Shown here: one piece after another, positions 1-8,112 of the stretch
Layout: every line of letters begins with the position of its first letter
Position numbering within the stretch: the first letter of the stretch is position 1
DNA from: Limnochorda sp. LNt
Lineage (GTDB): Bacteria > Bacillota > Limnochordia > Limnochordales > Geochordaceae
Length of the DNA: 64,000 bases
Assembly (NCBI RefSeq): GCF_035593265.1
Contig: NZ_CP141614.1
Span: 2,666,001 to 2,730,000 of the forward strand
Direction: 5' to 3'
The notes under the pieces: model-generated
Databases searched by the model: none
The model's input: only the letters and a program-made list of their open reading frames with translations
Told to the model about the DNA's origin: nothing
Position numbers and translations under genes: made by a program

Positions 1-498
1 GTGCGCGACGAAGTCGCGGGGCTGCAGCAGCCATCGGGTCCGGGCCAGCAGGGCCGGCTCGTGGCGCTTGAGCCACAGGAGCTTGGCCAGCGTGAAGGTC
101 GCGTCGGGCACCATGCCGGTGGCACGGTGGATGGCCTCGGCCCCCCATCGCCGCACGAGCGCGCCGATCTCCTCGGCGCCTCGCCGGTCCATCCACGAGA
201 TGGCACGAGCCAGAGGGCGGCCGTCCCGGTCGGTCAGCGCGACCGTCTCCCGCTGGGAGCTCAAGGCGATGGCCGCCACCTCGGGGGTGGACGCTTCGGC
301 AGCCTCGAGGGCCGCGCGCGTCGCGGCGATGGCGGCCTGCCACCAATCCTCGGGGTCTTGCTCGGCCCACAGAGGTCTCGGGTGGTGGGTGGGATACTCG
401 GCCTGCCCCACCGCCACCACCGTCCCCTCGGTGTCGACCAGGGCGGCCTTGCAGGCGGTGGTCCCCACGTCGATCGCGAGCAGGGTCGTGCGGGCCAT
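1..498 (-). CDS. FGGY-family carbohydrate kinase, N-terminal part (runs off window)
   Basis: The first 166 codons are present and the frame is open to the window edge. The protein begins MARTTLLAIDVGTTACKAAL, the phosphate-binding DxGTT loop of FGGY sugar kinases, and carries the family pattern SSQRETVALTDRDGRPLARA followed by ISWMDRR around residues 78-105. This is the ATP-dependent kinase I domain of a xylulokinase- or gluconokinase-like enzyme; the substrate cannot be told from this half. ATG at 498 follows GGGGGTGGCGAG. It is distinct from the glycerol kinase at 53.9-55.4 kb. Confidence 0.85.
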   Translation of the reverse strand, partial: MARTTLLAIDVGTTACKAALVDTEGTVVAVGQAEYPTHHPRPLWAEQDPEDWWQAAIAATRAALEAAEASTPEVAAIALSSQRETVALTDRDGRPLARAISWMDRRGAEEIGALVRRWGAEAIHRATGMVPDATFTLAKLLWLKRHEPALLARTRWLLQPRDFVAH

Positions 499-579
499 CT
501 CGCCACCCCCGCTGCGTCAGGATCTACCGGAGGCTCGGGCCGCAGTCCTGCCGTGGGCGGGATGGCCGCGGAGAGGTAG

Positions 580-603
580 GGGGCCTGGCAGACGCCAGGC
601 CCC
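580..603 (-). terminator. Perfect 10-bp hairpin
   Basis: GGGGCCTGGC-AGAC-GCCAGGCCCC is a perfect inverted repeat with a 4-nt loop. It lies 8 bases past the stop of the beta-barrel remnant read on the minus strand, so it was probably that gene's terminator. There is no T-run, so activity is uncertain. Confidence 0.45.
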
Positions 604-611
604 GGAGCTCC

Positions 612-746
612 TCACCAGCTGAAGGCGAGCCCGACCAGGCCGTGGACCGCGACGTTGGGCACATCTGCGTGGCCTTCGGCCACGGGCACTCGAGCCCAGG
701 CGGCGGTGACCCTCAACTTGCCAGGACGGCGAGGAGCCGGTAAGAT
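612..746 (-). pseudogene. C-terminal remnant of an outer-membrane beta-barrel protein
   Basis: The minus strand is open for 44 codons with no start, bounded upstream by TAA at 747-749. It ends ...VHGLVGLAFSW-stop. An alternating hydrophobic final strand with a terminal aromatic residue is the signature of the last strand of outer-membrane barrels, and the complete barrel protein at 4776-6104 ends LATRLTWSF. The rest of this gene is gone, replaced upstream by the TetR promoter and gene. Seen: peptide and stop. Inferred: barrel origin. Confidence 0.45.
718..746 (+). promoter_or_regulatory. Promoter of the TetR-RND operon
   Basis: A -35 box TTGCCA (718-723) and a -10 box TAAGAT (741-746) are separated by exactly 17 bases. 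The -10 sits just upstream of the TetR operator, so bound repressor would cover the start site. Confidence 0.65.
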
Positions 747-751
747 TTAGG

Positions 752-767
752 TCGGTCGTCCGACCGA
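752..767. promoter_or_regulatory. TetR operator (inverted repeat)
   Basis: TCGGTCG-TC-CGACCGA is a perfect 7-bp inverted repeat with a 2-bp centre, directly after the -10 box and ending 13 bases before the regulator's start. Size, position and the GG(T/A)CG core are typical of TetR-family autoregulatory operators. Confidence 0.7.
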
Positions 768-780
768 TGGGAGGATGCCC

Positions 781-1410
781 ATGCAGGCCAGGGTTGCCAG
801 CCCCACGGGCCAGACGATCCTCGACGCGGCGTACCGCTGCATGGTCCGCAACGGATACGCGGCGGTCTCCATGCGCCAGATCGCCCGGGAGGCGGGCGTG
901 GCTCTCAGCCAGCTGCACTACTACTTCCGCTCCAAGGACCACCTCCTCGTGGAGGTGCTGCGCCGCACCATGGAGCAGCACGTGCGGGAGACGGTGAGCC
1001 GGCTGGCGGAGCTGCCCCCCGAGCGGCGCGTGCACGGGCTGCTGGCCCTGATCCGCACCAAGCTGCGGCAGGACCCCGGCTGGTTCCGGTTGCTCTTCGA
1101 CAGCCTGGTCCTGGCCTCCCGTGACCCCGAGGCTCGCCAGCAGGTCCGGCGGCTCTTCCAGGAGCTGTCCGAGGAGGCGGGCCGTCGGTTTCCGCAACTG
1201 TGGCAGATGTCCGCAACGGGTCGGGCCGGGACGGTTCGAGGCCGCCTGCAGCCCTGGCCAGGCGCCCTGAGCCCGACCGCGCTGGGGCGGGTCGTGGTCG
1301 CCACGCTGTACGGCCTGGCCTTGCAGCTGCTGGTGGAGGGCGCGGACCAGGCCTCGGAGCCCCTCTGGTTCGGTGAGCTGATGGCCGCGGTGAGTCCCGC
1401 CGGGCAGTAG
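781..1410 (+). CDS. TetR/AcrR-family transcriptional repressor
   Basis: A 209-residue protein with an N-terminal TetR helix-turn-helix: residues about 10-55 include TILDAAYRCMVRNGYAAVSM and QIAREAGVALSQLHYYFRSK, followed by an all-helical ligand domain. ATG 781 is preferred over the in-frame ATG 775 because GGGAGG lies 6 bases upstream of 781 and abuts 775. It heads a same-strand cluster with an RND exporter, LolA-like protein and beta-barrel protein, so it most likely represses that exporter operon and itself through the operator at 752-767. The inducer is unknown. Confidence 0.9.
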   Translation: MQARVASPTGQTILDAAYRCMVRNGYAAVSMRQIAREAGVALSQLHYYFRSKDHLLVEVLRRTMEQHVRETVSRLAELPPERRVHGLLALIRTKLRQDPGWFRLLFDSLVLASRDPEARQQVRRLFQELSEEAGRRFPQLWQMSATGRAGTVRGRLQPWPGALSPTALGRVVVATLYGLALQLLVEGADQASEPLWFGELMAAVSPAGQ

Positions 1411-1444
1411 CGGCGAGCGGACGTGGACGAGGAGGCAATCGCGC

Positions 1445-3853
1445 GTGAACCTTCTGGCCAGGCTCGTACTCCAGCGACCGTGGCTGGTGCTCGGCGTGCT
1501 GCTGGCGATCACCGTCGCCTTCGCCGCCTTTCTCCCGAGGCTGGGCATCTCCAGCGACGTGGCGTCGATGGTGCCCGAAGACGATCCGGTGGTGCGCCAG
1601 CTGGTCGACGTCGTGACCGAGTTCGGTTCGCAGGACGTGCTGATGGTGGTCATCTCCGGTGCCGACGTCTACCGGCCGGAGACCCTGGAGAAGGCGTGGC
1701 GCATCGCCGAAGAGCTCGAAGCCATCCCAGGGGTCGCCTCGGTGCTGTCGCCGCTCGACGCGGAGCTCGTCACCGGCTCCGAGCTGGGTCTCGAGATCCA
1801 GCCGGTCGCCTCCGCCCCTCCCTCGACGCCCGAGGAGATCGCGGCCTTCCGCGCCCGCCTGGCCCGCAGCCCGGCGGCAGCGCCTCTCGTCTCGACGGAC
1901 GGCACGGCGCTGGCCATGGTCGTCACCCTGGAGCCCGACATGGCCTACGGCCAAGAGTTCAACCAGGTCGTCGCACCCCGGCTGGAGGCCGTGGTGGCCG
2001 CCCATCGCGGCCCCGAGTCCGTCCGGGTGGTGGGGCAGCCCTACCTCAGCTACACCATCTCCCACAGCATCCGCCGGGACCTCTTCTTCCTCTTCCCGCT
2101 GGCGGTGCTGGTGGTGCTCGCGAGCCTCTACGCCAGCTTCCGCACGCCGGCGGCCCTCGTCTTGCCGATGGTGCCCGTGGGCATGGGGCTGGTCTGGGTA
2201 CTGGGCCTGATGGCGGCCCTGGGGTATCGCCTCTCCATCGTGTCGGCCGCCCTGCCCGTGCTCCTGGTCGTGGTGGGCAGTGCGAGCGGCATCCACATCC
2301 TCAGCCGCTACCAGGGGTTCCGCCAACAGGGCCTGCCCCATCACGAGGCCGTGCGGCGCGTCGTCCACTCCCTGAGCGCCGCGCTGGTGATGGTGTCGCT
2401 GACGGATGCGGCCGGCTTCGCCTCGCTGGTCACCGCCTTCGCACGACCGGTTCGTGAGTTCGGCGTCTTTACGGCCGTGGCCGTCCTCTTCGCGTTGCTG
2501 GCGAGCCTCGCCGCCGTGCCGGCCATCCTCGCGTTGCGGGAGCCCTCCATGCCGACCAGGCGTGCCGGTGGGCCGAGCGGTGCCACCGGGCGTCGAGACC
2601 AGGAGCCGGGCCAGGGCCTCGGCCCCGCGACCCCATGGCAGCACCAGGCCCGGCGGCTCTCGGCGGCCATGACGAGGCCCACCGGCGTCGCCATCATCGC
2701 CGCCGGGGTGCTGGTGGCCCTGGGGCTCGCCACCGGGATCCCCCGGATCCGCATCGAGACCAATCTGCTCGAGTACTTCGGGCCGCAAAACGCGGTGGTG
2801 GCCGCGACCCGTGACGTGGAGCGGCTCTTCGGGGGCGCGAGCACGCTCTCCGTCGTGGTCGACACGGGCCAGCCCGACGGGGTCAAGGATCCGACCCTCC
2901 TGGAGCGGGTCGATCGCTTCCAGCAGTCCATCGCCGGCATGGAGGCCGTCGCGCAGGTGCAGTCCATCACCGACGTCCTGCGGCAGGTCAACCGGGCCCT
3001 TCACGCCGACGACCCCGCGGCCGACCGCATCCCCCCGACGCCCGAGGCGGTGGCCCAGGAGCTGCTGCTCTTCACCTTCCAGGGGGGTAGCGGCCTCGAC
3101 GCCCTGGTCGACTACGACTACTCCAAGCTGCGCATCATGGCCAGGGTCGCCACCTTGCCGACGCACGAGTCGCGTGCGCTGGTGGAGGCCATCGAGGCCG
3201 AGGCCCGGGACGCCTTCGCGGGCCTGCCCGTCGAGGTGACGGTGGCGGGCACCCCTCGCATCGTGGTACGCCTGCAGGAGCGCTTCGTCTCGAGCCAGTT
3301 ACAGAGCATCGCCCTAGCCTTCGTGGTGGTGGCCGTCATCGTGGCCCTGTTGATGCGCTCGTGGCGGGCGGGCCTTCTCGCCTTGATGCCCCTGGTCCTG
3401 ACCGTTGCGGTGCAATTCGGCGTGATGGGCTTCGCGGGCATCGCGCTGGACATCGCCACCTCCATGATCGCGGCCATCACCATCGGAGTGGGGGTCGACT
3501 ACGGCATCCACCTCATCAGCCGCTATCGCCAGGAACGGCGAGCCGGCCTGCCCGCCGGCCCTGCCCTGGAGGCGACGCTGGCGAGCACGGGGCGAGCGGT
3601 CGCAGTCAACGCCGTGACGCTGTCGGCCGGCTTCGCGGTGCTCATCTTCTCGGACTTCCGGGCGGTCTCGGTGCTGGGGCTGCTGCTGGCGCTGACCATG
3701 CTGGTCTCGGCTCTGGCCACCTTGCTGCCCCTGGCGGCCAGCCTGGTACGGGTCGCCGACGAGGACGTCCGGCGGGAGGCGGGTGCGGCTCACGGTCTCT
3801 CGGGCGGCCAGGCGCGCGCCGGCACCCTCCCCCCGAGGAGGCCGCAGGCGTAG
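1445..3853 (+). CDS. RND/MMPL-family transporter
   Basis: An 802-residue two-fold repeated membrane protein. Each half has one N-terminal TM helix (residues about 12-30 and 410-430), a large extracytoplasmic domain, then five TM helices, the RND/MMPL and SSD layout (12 TM in all). Motifs such as GVGVDYGIHLISRYRQERR in the second half are typical of HpnN/MMPL-like exporters. GTG 1445 has AGGAGG 9 bases upstream; the gene starts 34 bases after tetR. Followed by LolA-like and barrel genes, it probably moves a lipid or hydrophobic compound towards the outer membrane. The substrate is not shown. Confidence 0.88.
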   Translation: MNLLARLVLQRPWLVLGVLLAITVAFAAFLPRLGISSDVASMVPEDDPVVRQLVDVVTEFGSQDVLMVVISGADVYRPETLEKAWRIAEELEAIPGVASVLSPLDAELVTGSELGLEIQPVASAPPSTPEEIAAFRARLARSPAAAPLVSTDGTALAMVVTLEPDMAYGQEFNQVVAPRLEAVVAAHRGPESVRVVGQPYLSYTISHSIRRDLFFLFPLAVLVVLASLYASFRTPAALVLPMVPVGMGLVWVLGLMAALGYRLSIVSAALPVLLVVVGSASGIHILSRYQGFRQQGLPHHEAVRRVVHSLSAALVMVSLTDAAGFASLVTAFARPVREFGVFTAVAVLFALLASLAAVPAILALREPSMPTRRAGGPSGATGRRDQEPGQGLGPATPWQHQARRLSAAMTRPTGVAIIAAGVLVALGLATGIPRIRIETNLLEYFGPQNAVVAATRDVERLFGGASTLSVVVDTGQPDGVKDPTLLERVDRFQQSIAGMEAVAQVQSITDVLRQVNRALHADDPAADRIPPTPEAVAQELLLFTFQGGSGLDALVDYDYSKLRIMARVATLPTHESRALVEAIEAEARDAFAGLPVEVTVAGTPRIVVRLQERFVSSQLQSIALAFVVVAVIVALLMRSWRAGLLALMPLVLTVAVQFGVMGFAGIALDIATSMIAAITIGVGVDYGIHLISRYRQERRAGLPAGPALEATLASTGRAVAVNAVTLSAGFAVLIFSDFRAVSVLGLLLALTMLVSALATLLPLAASLVRVADEDVRREAGAAHGLSGGQARAGTLPPRRPQA

Positions 3854-3910
3854 TGGCTGGTATCCGTGACGCCCGCCATCCTGCACGAGAGTCGGAAGGA
3901 GGAGCGTGAG

Positions 3911-4759
3911 ATGACGTGCATCTCCATCGCACGGTCCCGTCCGGCAGCCCGGGGCCATACCGGGGGCCGATGGTGGGTGGCCTCGGTCCTGTCGGCCGTC
4001 ACCCTCGGGCTGCTGGCCGCCGCCGGCGGGGCGAGTGCCGCGGCGGCGGAGCTATCGGCCGCTGAGATCCTGGACCGGGTGGCCGGCACGGGTGTCCTGA
4101 GCGGGAGCGGCCAGGCCCGCCTCGAGCTGGTGACGGAGAATCGCCGGGGCCAGCAGCGGGCCTACCGCCTGCAGATCTACCGGGCCGAGGGGCCCGACGG
4201 CTCGGACCGCCAGCTCCTGGAGTACCTGGAGCCGGCCGACGTGCGCGGCACCAAGCTCCTGAGCCTCGGCCAGCCCGACGGCGAGGCGCAGATCTGGCTC
4301 TACCTGCCCGCCCTGGGGCGGGAGCGCCGCGTCGCCGGCGCCGACGTGCAGCAGTCGTTCATGGGGACCGACTTTACCTACGAGGAGATCGCAGGAGGCG
4401 CCACCTACAAGACCGACTACGCCTCCGAGCGTCTGCCCGACGCGGAGCTCGACGGGCAGCCCGTCTACGTGGTGCGGCTCGTCCCCAAGGACCCCTCGAG
4501 CCGGTACGGCTCGGTGCAGATGTGGATCGACCAGGCCACCTTCGTGCCGAGGCGCATCGACTTCTACGACAAGCGAGGAGAGCTCGAGAAGCGACTGAGC
4601 GCGGACGACCTGCGCCAGGGCGACGACGGCGGGTGGATGCCCCATCTCATCACCATGGCCAACGCCAAGGCTCAGACCCGCACCATCGTGCGGGTGCTGG
4701 AGTACCAGCCGGGCCAGGTGCCCGAGGAGTACTTCACCGTGCGCTACCTGAGGCGCTAG
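3911..4759 (+). CDS. LolA-like outer-membrane lipoprotein-sorting family protein
   Basis: A 282-residue exported protein with a signal peptide (hydrophobic core VLSAVTLGLLAAAGGASAAA, residues about 25-45). The rest resembles the LolA-like family that accompanies RND exporters, with the patterns LLEYLEPADVRGTKLL, IWLYLPALGRERRV and MGTDFTYEE. ATG 3911 follows AAGGAGGAG by 6 bases, better than an upstream in-frame ATG at 3866. It lies between the RND pump and the beta-barrel gene, so a periplasmic carrier linking the two membranes is the likely role (inferred). Confidence 0.82.
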   Translation: MTCISIARSRPAARGHTGGRWWVASVLSAVTLGLLAAAGGASAAAAELSAAEILDRVAGTGVLSGSGQARLELVTENRRGQQRAYRLQIYRAEGPDGSDRQLLEYLEPADVRGTKLLSLGQPDGEAQIWLYLPALGRERRVAGADVQQSFMGTDFTYEEIAGGATYKTDYASERLPDAELDGQPVYVVRLVPKDPSSRYGSVQMWIDQATFVPRRIDFYDKRGELEKRLSADDLRQGDDGGWMPHLITMANAKAQTRTIVRVLEYQPGQVPEEYFTVRYLRR

Positions 4760-4775
4760 ACGGAGGGATGGCGGG

Positions 4776-6104
4776 ATGCGACGAGACGCAGCACGAGGGC
4801 TGGAGCCGGCAGGTCGCCGGCTCGGGAGGGGAGCGGCGGCTTTTGCGGCTGCCGCCTTGCTGGCGGCCGCGCTGGCCGGGCCGGCCGGTGCGACCTCCTG
4901 GCAGCTGGAGGGCCGCCTGGGCCATCACCTATTTTACGGCACGCTGGCCGAGGACCTGCTCCAGCACGAGCTCGCCTACCGGCTCGCCCTGCGGGTGCGG
5001 CCCGACTGGGACGGACAGGTCTACGTCTCCGTGGAGGGCGGCGTCGGGCTGTCGTCGGTGACGCCGTCGCCGTTCTTCGAGGCGCCCCCCGAGAATGCCT
5101 GGCCGGAGCTCGACGAGGCGTACGTGGACCTCTACCTGCCGATGGTGGACCTGCGCCTGGGTCGCCAGGTCGTGGCGTGGGGCACGGCCGACGGCTTCAA
5201 CCCCACCGACGTGGTCAACCCGCGAGCCAGCGGCCTCGGGTCGCTCGCCACGGGCGAGGTGAGCCGGCTGCCCGTGCCCGCCGTCAGGGCGGCCGTCTTC
5301 GCCTGGCCCCGCTTCGCCGTGACCGCCGTGGGCGTCGCCGACTTCGTGCCGGCGCCGTTGCCCGAGACCCTGTTGAAGCAACGGGTCGAGTCCTCATCGC
5401 ACGTCTCCCTGCCCGACCCGTGGCTCGCCCTCGAGGAGCCCCAGGGGCGCGACCGCTACGAGCTGGGGCTGCGGGGCGAGATGGCCCTGGGCGCCTGGGA
5501 CCTCTACCTGAGCTACTTCAACGGCGTCGAGGACTGGCCGGCGCTGTGGGTCGCCCTCACTTCGGACTCCACTGTGCAGGTGCAAGGGCGCTATCGCCGC
5601 CAGCAGCACGTCGGCCTGGCGCTGGCGGGCAGCGTGGAGGGCGTGGGCCTGTGGGCCGAGGCCGCGTATGTCGTGCCCGAGGAGGTGCCCGAGCTCGAGA
5701 CCGGTCCTCTGACGCCCCTGTCGGACAACGAGCCGCGCTGGGAGGCCATCGTCGGCGCCGACTACCGCTGGGGGGACCTCCACGTGTCGGGGCAACTGAT
5801 GGGGCTCCAGCGTCGACGCCTGCTCTCGCCGTACCGGGAGCCCGGCGTGGAGGGAGACGGTCTCTACGCCATCGGGCTCGTCCGCCACAGCCCGCCGCTC
5901 GGCTCGACCACGTGGGAGCTCGTGACGCTGGCCAGCCTGCGCGACGGCAGCGCCGTCGTCGCTCCGGGCGTCTCGCACGAGATCCGCCCCGGGCTGCAGC
6001 TCTCCGCCCGTTACCTGGCGGTGGTGGGCGATGCCGGGACGGAGCTCGGCGCCCTGCGCGACGGCGTCGAGGGCCTGGCTACCCGGCTGACGTGGTCCTT
6101 CTAG
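4776..6104 (+). CDS. Outer-membrane beta-barrel protein (DUF1302-like)
   Basis: A 442-residue protein with a signal peptide (AAAFAAAALLAAALAGPAGA, ending near residue 39), then repeated amphipathic beta strands and a C-terminal strand LATRLTWSF with the terminal aromatic residue used for barrel insertion. The segment LRLGRQVVAWGTADGFNPTD resembles DUF1302-type porins found with RND/LolA-like genes. ATG 4776 has GGAGGG upstream, and only 16 bases separate it from the LolA-like gene. Proposed role: outer-membrane part of the exporter. Confidence 0.75.
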   Translation: MRRDAARGLEPAGRRLGRGAAAFAAAALLAAALAGPAGATSWQLEGRLGHHLFYGTLAEDLLQHELAYRLALRVRPDWDGQVYVSVEGGVGLSSVTPSPFFEAPPENAWPELDEAYVDLYLPMVDLRLGRQVVAWGTADGFNPTDVVNPRASGLGSLATGEVSRLPVPAVRAAVFAWPRFAVTAVGVADFVPAPLPETLLKQRVESSSHVSLPDPWLALEEPQGRDRYELGLRGEMALGAWDLYLSYFNGVEDWPALWVALTSDSTVQVQGRYRRQQHVGLALAGSVEGVGLWAEAAYVVPEEVPELETGPLTPLSDNEPRWEAIVGADYRWGDLHVSGQLMGLQRRRLLSPYREPGVEGDGLYAIGLVRHSPPLGSTTWELVTLASLRDGSAVVAPGVSHEIRPGLQLSARYLAVVGDAGTELGALRDGVEGLATRLTWSF

Positions 6105-6268
6105 GGCAGCAGGGGTCGGGGCAGGCGCCGAAGCCTCCCCGGCCCCGTGCTGCCAGCCCCTCGCGCAGGATCGCCCGGAGCCCGACGAGAACTCCTCGGC
6201 GGTCGCACCGGCACGGGGCAACGTGCGGCCCCGGCGACCGGCCGACCGCCGTCGAGGAGGGCATCGCT

Positions 6269-7492
6269 TTGCCAATGACCCCGTGGCGTCGCATCGTCAT
6301 CGGGCTGGTGGCCGCCTCCGTGGCGGGTGGGATGGCGGGCGCCGGGCCCCTCAGCGCCCGTGCGCAGCCCCTCACGCCCGAGCGGGCGCTGGAGCGGCTC
6401 TTCGTGGAGCGGCCCATGCAGCCCGACTGGTTCGCGCCGTCCTTCCTGAGCCAGGTGCCGGCCGCCCAGGTGGAGGCCATCGTGGCGCAGCTGACGGCGG
6501 CCCTGGGCCGCTTCGAGCGTGTCGAGCGCGAGGGCGCCTCCTACGTCGTGGTGCTCGAGCGGGGGCTCATCCCCACCCAGGTCGCGCTCGACGGCCAGGG
6601 CCGCTTCACGGGCCTCTTCTTCCACCCGCCCCGGGCCCGGGCGGCCGGTGACTCGTCCGCTTCGGCCGTGCGTGACGCCGTCGCCGCCTTCGAGGCGCTG
6701 CCGGGGCGGGTCAGCGTGGTCGTCGTGGAGGACGGGCGAGTCCGGGAGGCCCTGGCGGCCGACCAGCCGATGGCCGTCGGCTCGGCCTTCAAGCTGGCCA
6801 TCCTGGCCGCCCTGGCCGACCAGGTCCGCTCGGGCCAGCGCCAGTGGGACGAGGTGGTCCACCTGGAGCCGGGGTGGAAGAGCCTGCCCTCCGGCATCCT
6901 CCAGGCGTGGCCCGACGGTGCGCCGCTGACGCTGTACAGCCTGGCTGCCCTGATGATCTCGGTCAGCGACAACACGGCAGCCGACGCCCTGCTCCACCTG
7001 GCGGGCCGTGAGGCCGTCGAGGCGCTGGCCCCGCGCAACCGCCCCTTCCTGAGCACCCGCGAGGCCTTCATACTCAAGGGCCCGGATGGGGAGGCGCTGC
7101 TCGCCCGCTACCGCGCCGGCGACGAGGCCGGGCGGCGGGCCCTGCTGGCCGAGATCGCGGGGCAACCGCTGCCCGGCGTCGAGGCGTTGACTGGCGAGCC
7201 GCGGGCGCTGGACGTGGAGTGGTTCTTCACCGGCACGGAGCTGTGCGCGCTGATGGAGCGGGTGCGAGACCTGCCCCTGATGGGCATCAACCCCGGCGTC
7301 GCCCGCCCCGAGGAGTGGGCCTCGGTGGCGTTCAAGGGGGGCTCGGAGCCGGGCGTACTCAACCTGACCACGGCGCTGACCGCCCGTGACGGCCGCCGGC
7401 TCTGCGTGGCGGCCACGTGGAACGCCGACCAGGCGCTGGACGAGGCGCGGTTCGTCTCGCTGTACGCGCTGCTCCTGGATGCGCTGAAGTGA
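6269..7492 (+). CDS. Class A beta-lactamase-fold serine hydrolase
   Basis: Exported (signal peptide VIGLVAASVAGGMAGAG), about 407 residues. Residues about 32-120 form a small alpha-beta domain; the rest carries class A serine hydrolase motifs: SAFK (S170 and K173 counted from ATG 6275), SDN (231-233) and FKGGSEPG in place of KTG. These families include beta-lactamases and related hydrolases; antibiotic hydrolysis cannot be claimed. TTG 6269 lies 8 bases after GGAGG, whereas ATG 6275 is 14 away, so TTG is preferred narrowly. A 164-base gap separates it from the exporter operon. Confidence 0.8.
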   Translation: MPMTPWRRIVIGLVAASVAGGMAGAGPLSARAQPLTPERALERLFVERPMQPDWFAPSFLSQVPAAQVEAIVAQLTAALGRFERVEREGASYVVVLERGLIPTQVALDGQGRFTGLFFHPPRARAAGDSSASAVRDAVAAFEALPGRVSVVVVEDGRVREALAADQPMAVGSAFKLAILAALADQVRSGQRQWDEVVHLEPGWKSLPSGILQAWPDGAPLTLYSLAALMISVSDNTAADALLHLAGREAVEALAPRNRPFLSTREAFILKGPDGEALLARYRAGDEAGRRALLAEIAGQPLPGVEALTGEPRALDVEWFFTGTELCALMERVRDLPLMGINPGVARPEEWASVAFKGGSEPGVLNLTTALTARDGRRLCVAATWNADQALDEARFVSLYALLLDALK

Positions 7493-7510
7493 GCCGGGCG
7501 CCGCGTCGGC

Positions 7511-7969
7511 TCACAGGCCGGCCGAGGCGATGATGGCCCACGACGCCAGGGCGGCCAGCACCGAGACGCCGCTGGCCACCACCGACAGCCCGTGCAAGAT
7601 CCCGAAGGCAGGCGGCAGGGGCCGCGCGGGGCCCGCCTCGGCCGCCTGCACGCGCAGGGCGTGGATCCGCGGCTGCAGCACCAGCGCGCCGACGAGGGCC
7701 ATCGCCAGCATCACCACCGCCAGGGCCAGCGCAAGCCCGGCTCGCGGCCGGCCGGCCGCGAGCCGCCACGCTCCCACGGTCACCAGCAGCGTCGCCGTCG
7801 CCAGCGCGGTGCGGTAGTACCCGGGAAAGAGCACCTCGACGATCTGCCCCGCTTCGGTGCGCCCGAAGCGCGCGAAGACGGACGGCGTCGCGCTGCCGCC
7901 GAAGTAGGCGGCCGTGCCGGTCCACCAGGCGAGGGCCACGAGATAGAGGAGATCGCGCAGCGTCGCCAA
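7511..7969 (-). CDS. DUF4149-type four-helix membrane protein
   Basis: About 152 residues with four hydrophobic helices and the pattern GGSATPSVFARFGRTEAGQI followed by FPGYY, as in DUF4149 proteins of unknown function. TTG 7969 has GAGGAGGG 7 bases upstream. An in-frame ATG at 8026 was rejected: it has no ribosome site and overlaps the TATAAT element at 8025-8030. Convergent with the hydrolase, 18 bases away. Confidence 0.72.
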   Translation of the reverse strand: MATLRDLLYLVALAWWTGTAAYFGGSATPSVFARFGRTEAGQIVEVLFPGYYRTALATATLLVTVGAWRLAAGRPRAGLALALAVVMLAMALVGALVLQPRIHALRVQAAEAGPARPLPPAFGILHGLSVVASGVSVLAALASWAIIASAGL

Positions 7970-8024
7970 GCCGACACCCTCCTCGTCGTGGCGCCCCCGC
8001 TCCCCCGCCGCATCGTCCCGGCCC

Positions 8025-8030
8025 ATTATA
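8025..8030 (-). promoter_or_regulatory. Candidate -10 box (TATAAT) for the DUF4149 gene
   Basis: A perfect TATAAT on the minus strand, 56 bases upstream of the TTG start. No clear -35 is seen. TACAAT on the plus strand at 8045-8050 could be the divergent -10 for the oxidoreductase. Confidence 0.4.
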
Positions 8031-8112
8031 GCCGGGCCGTGTGGTACAATGTTGGCACGCTCGTCACCCTGCGGCCAGTGCATCCACGATGCCAGGGAGG
8101 GGGCGGCACGGC

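Noticed and set aside
905-3166. Very long open frame on the minus strand (over 700 codons)
   Set aside because: It lies opposite the tetR and RND genes and its His/Gly/Arg-rich composition is the usual antisense shadow of high-GC coding DNA.
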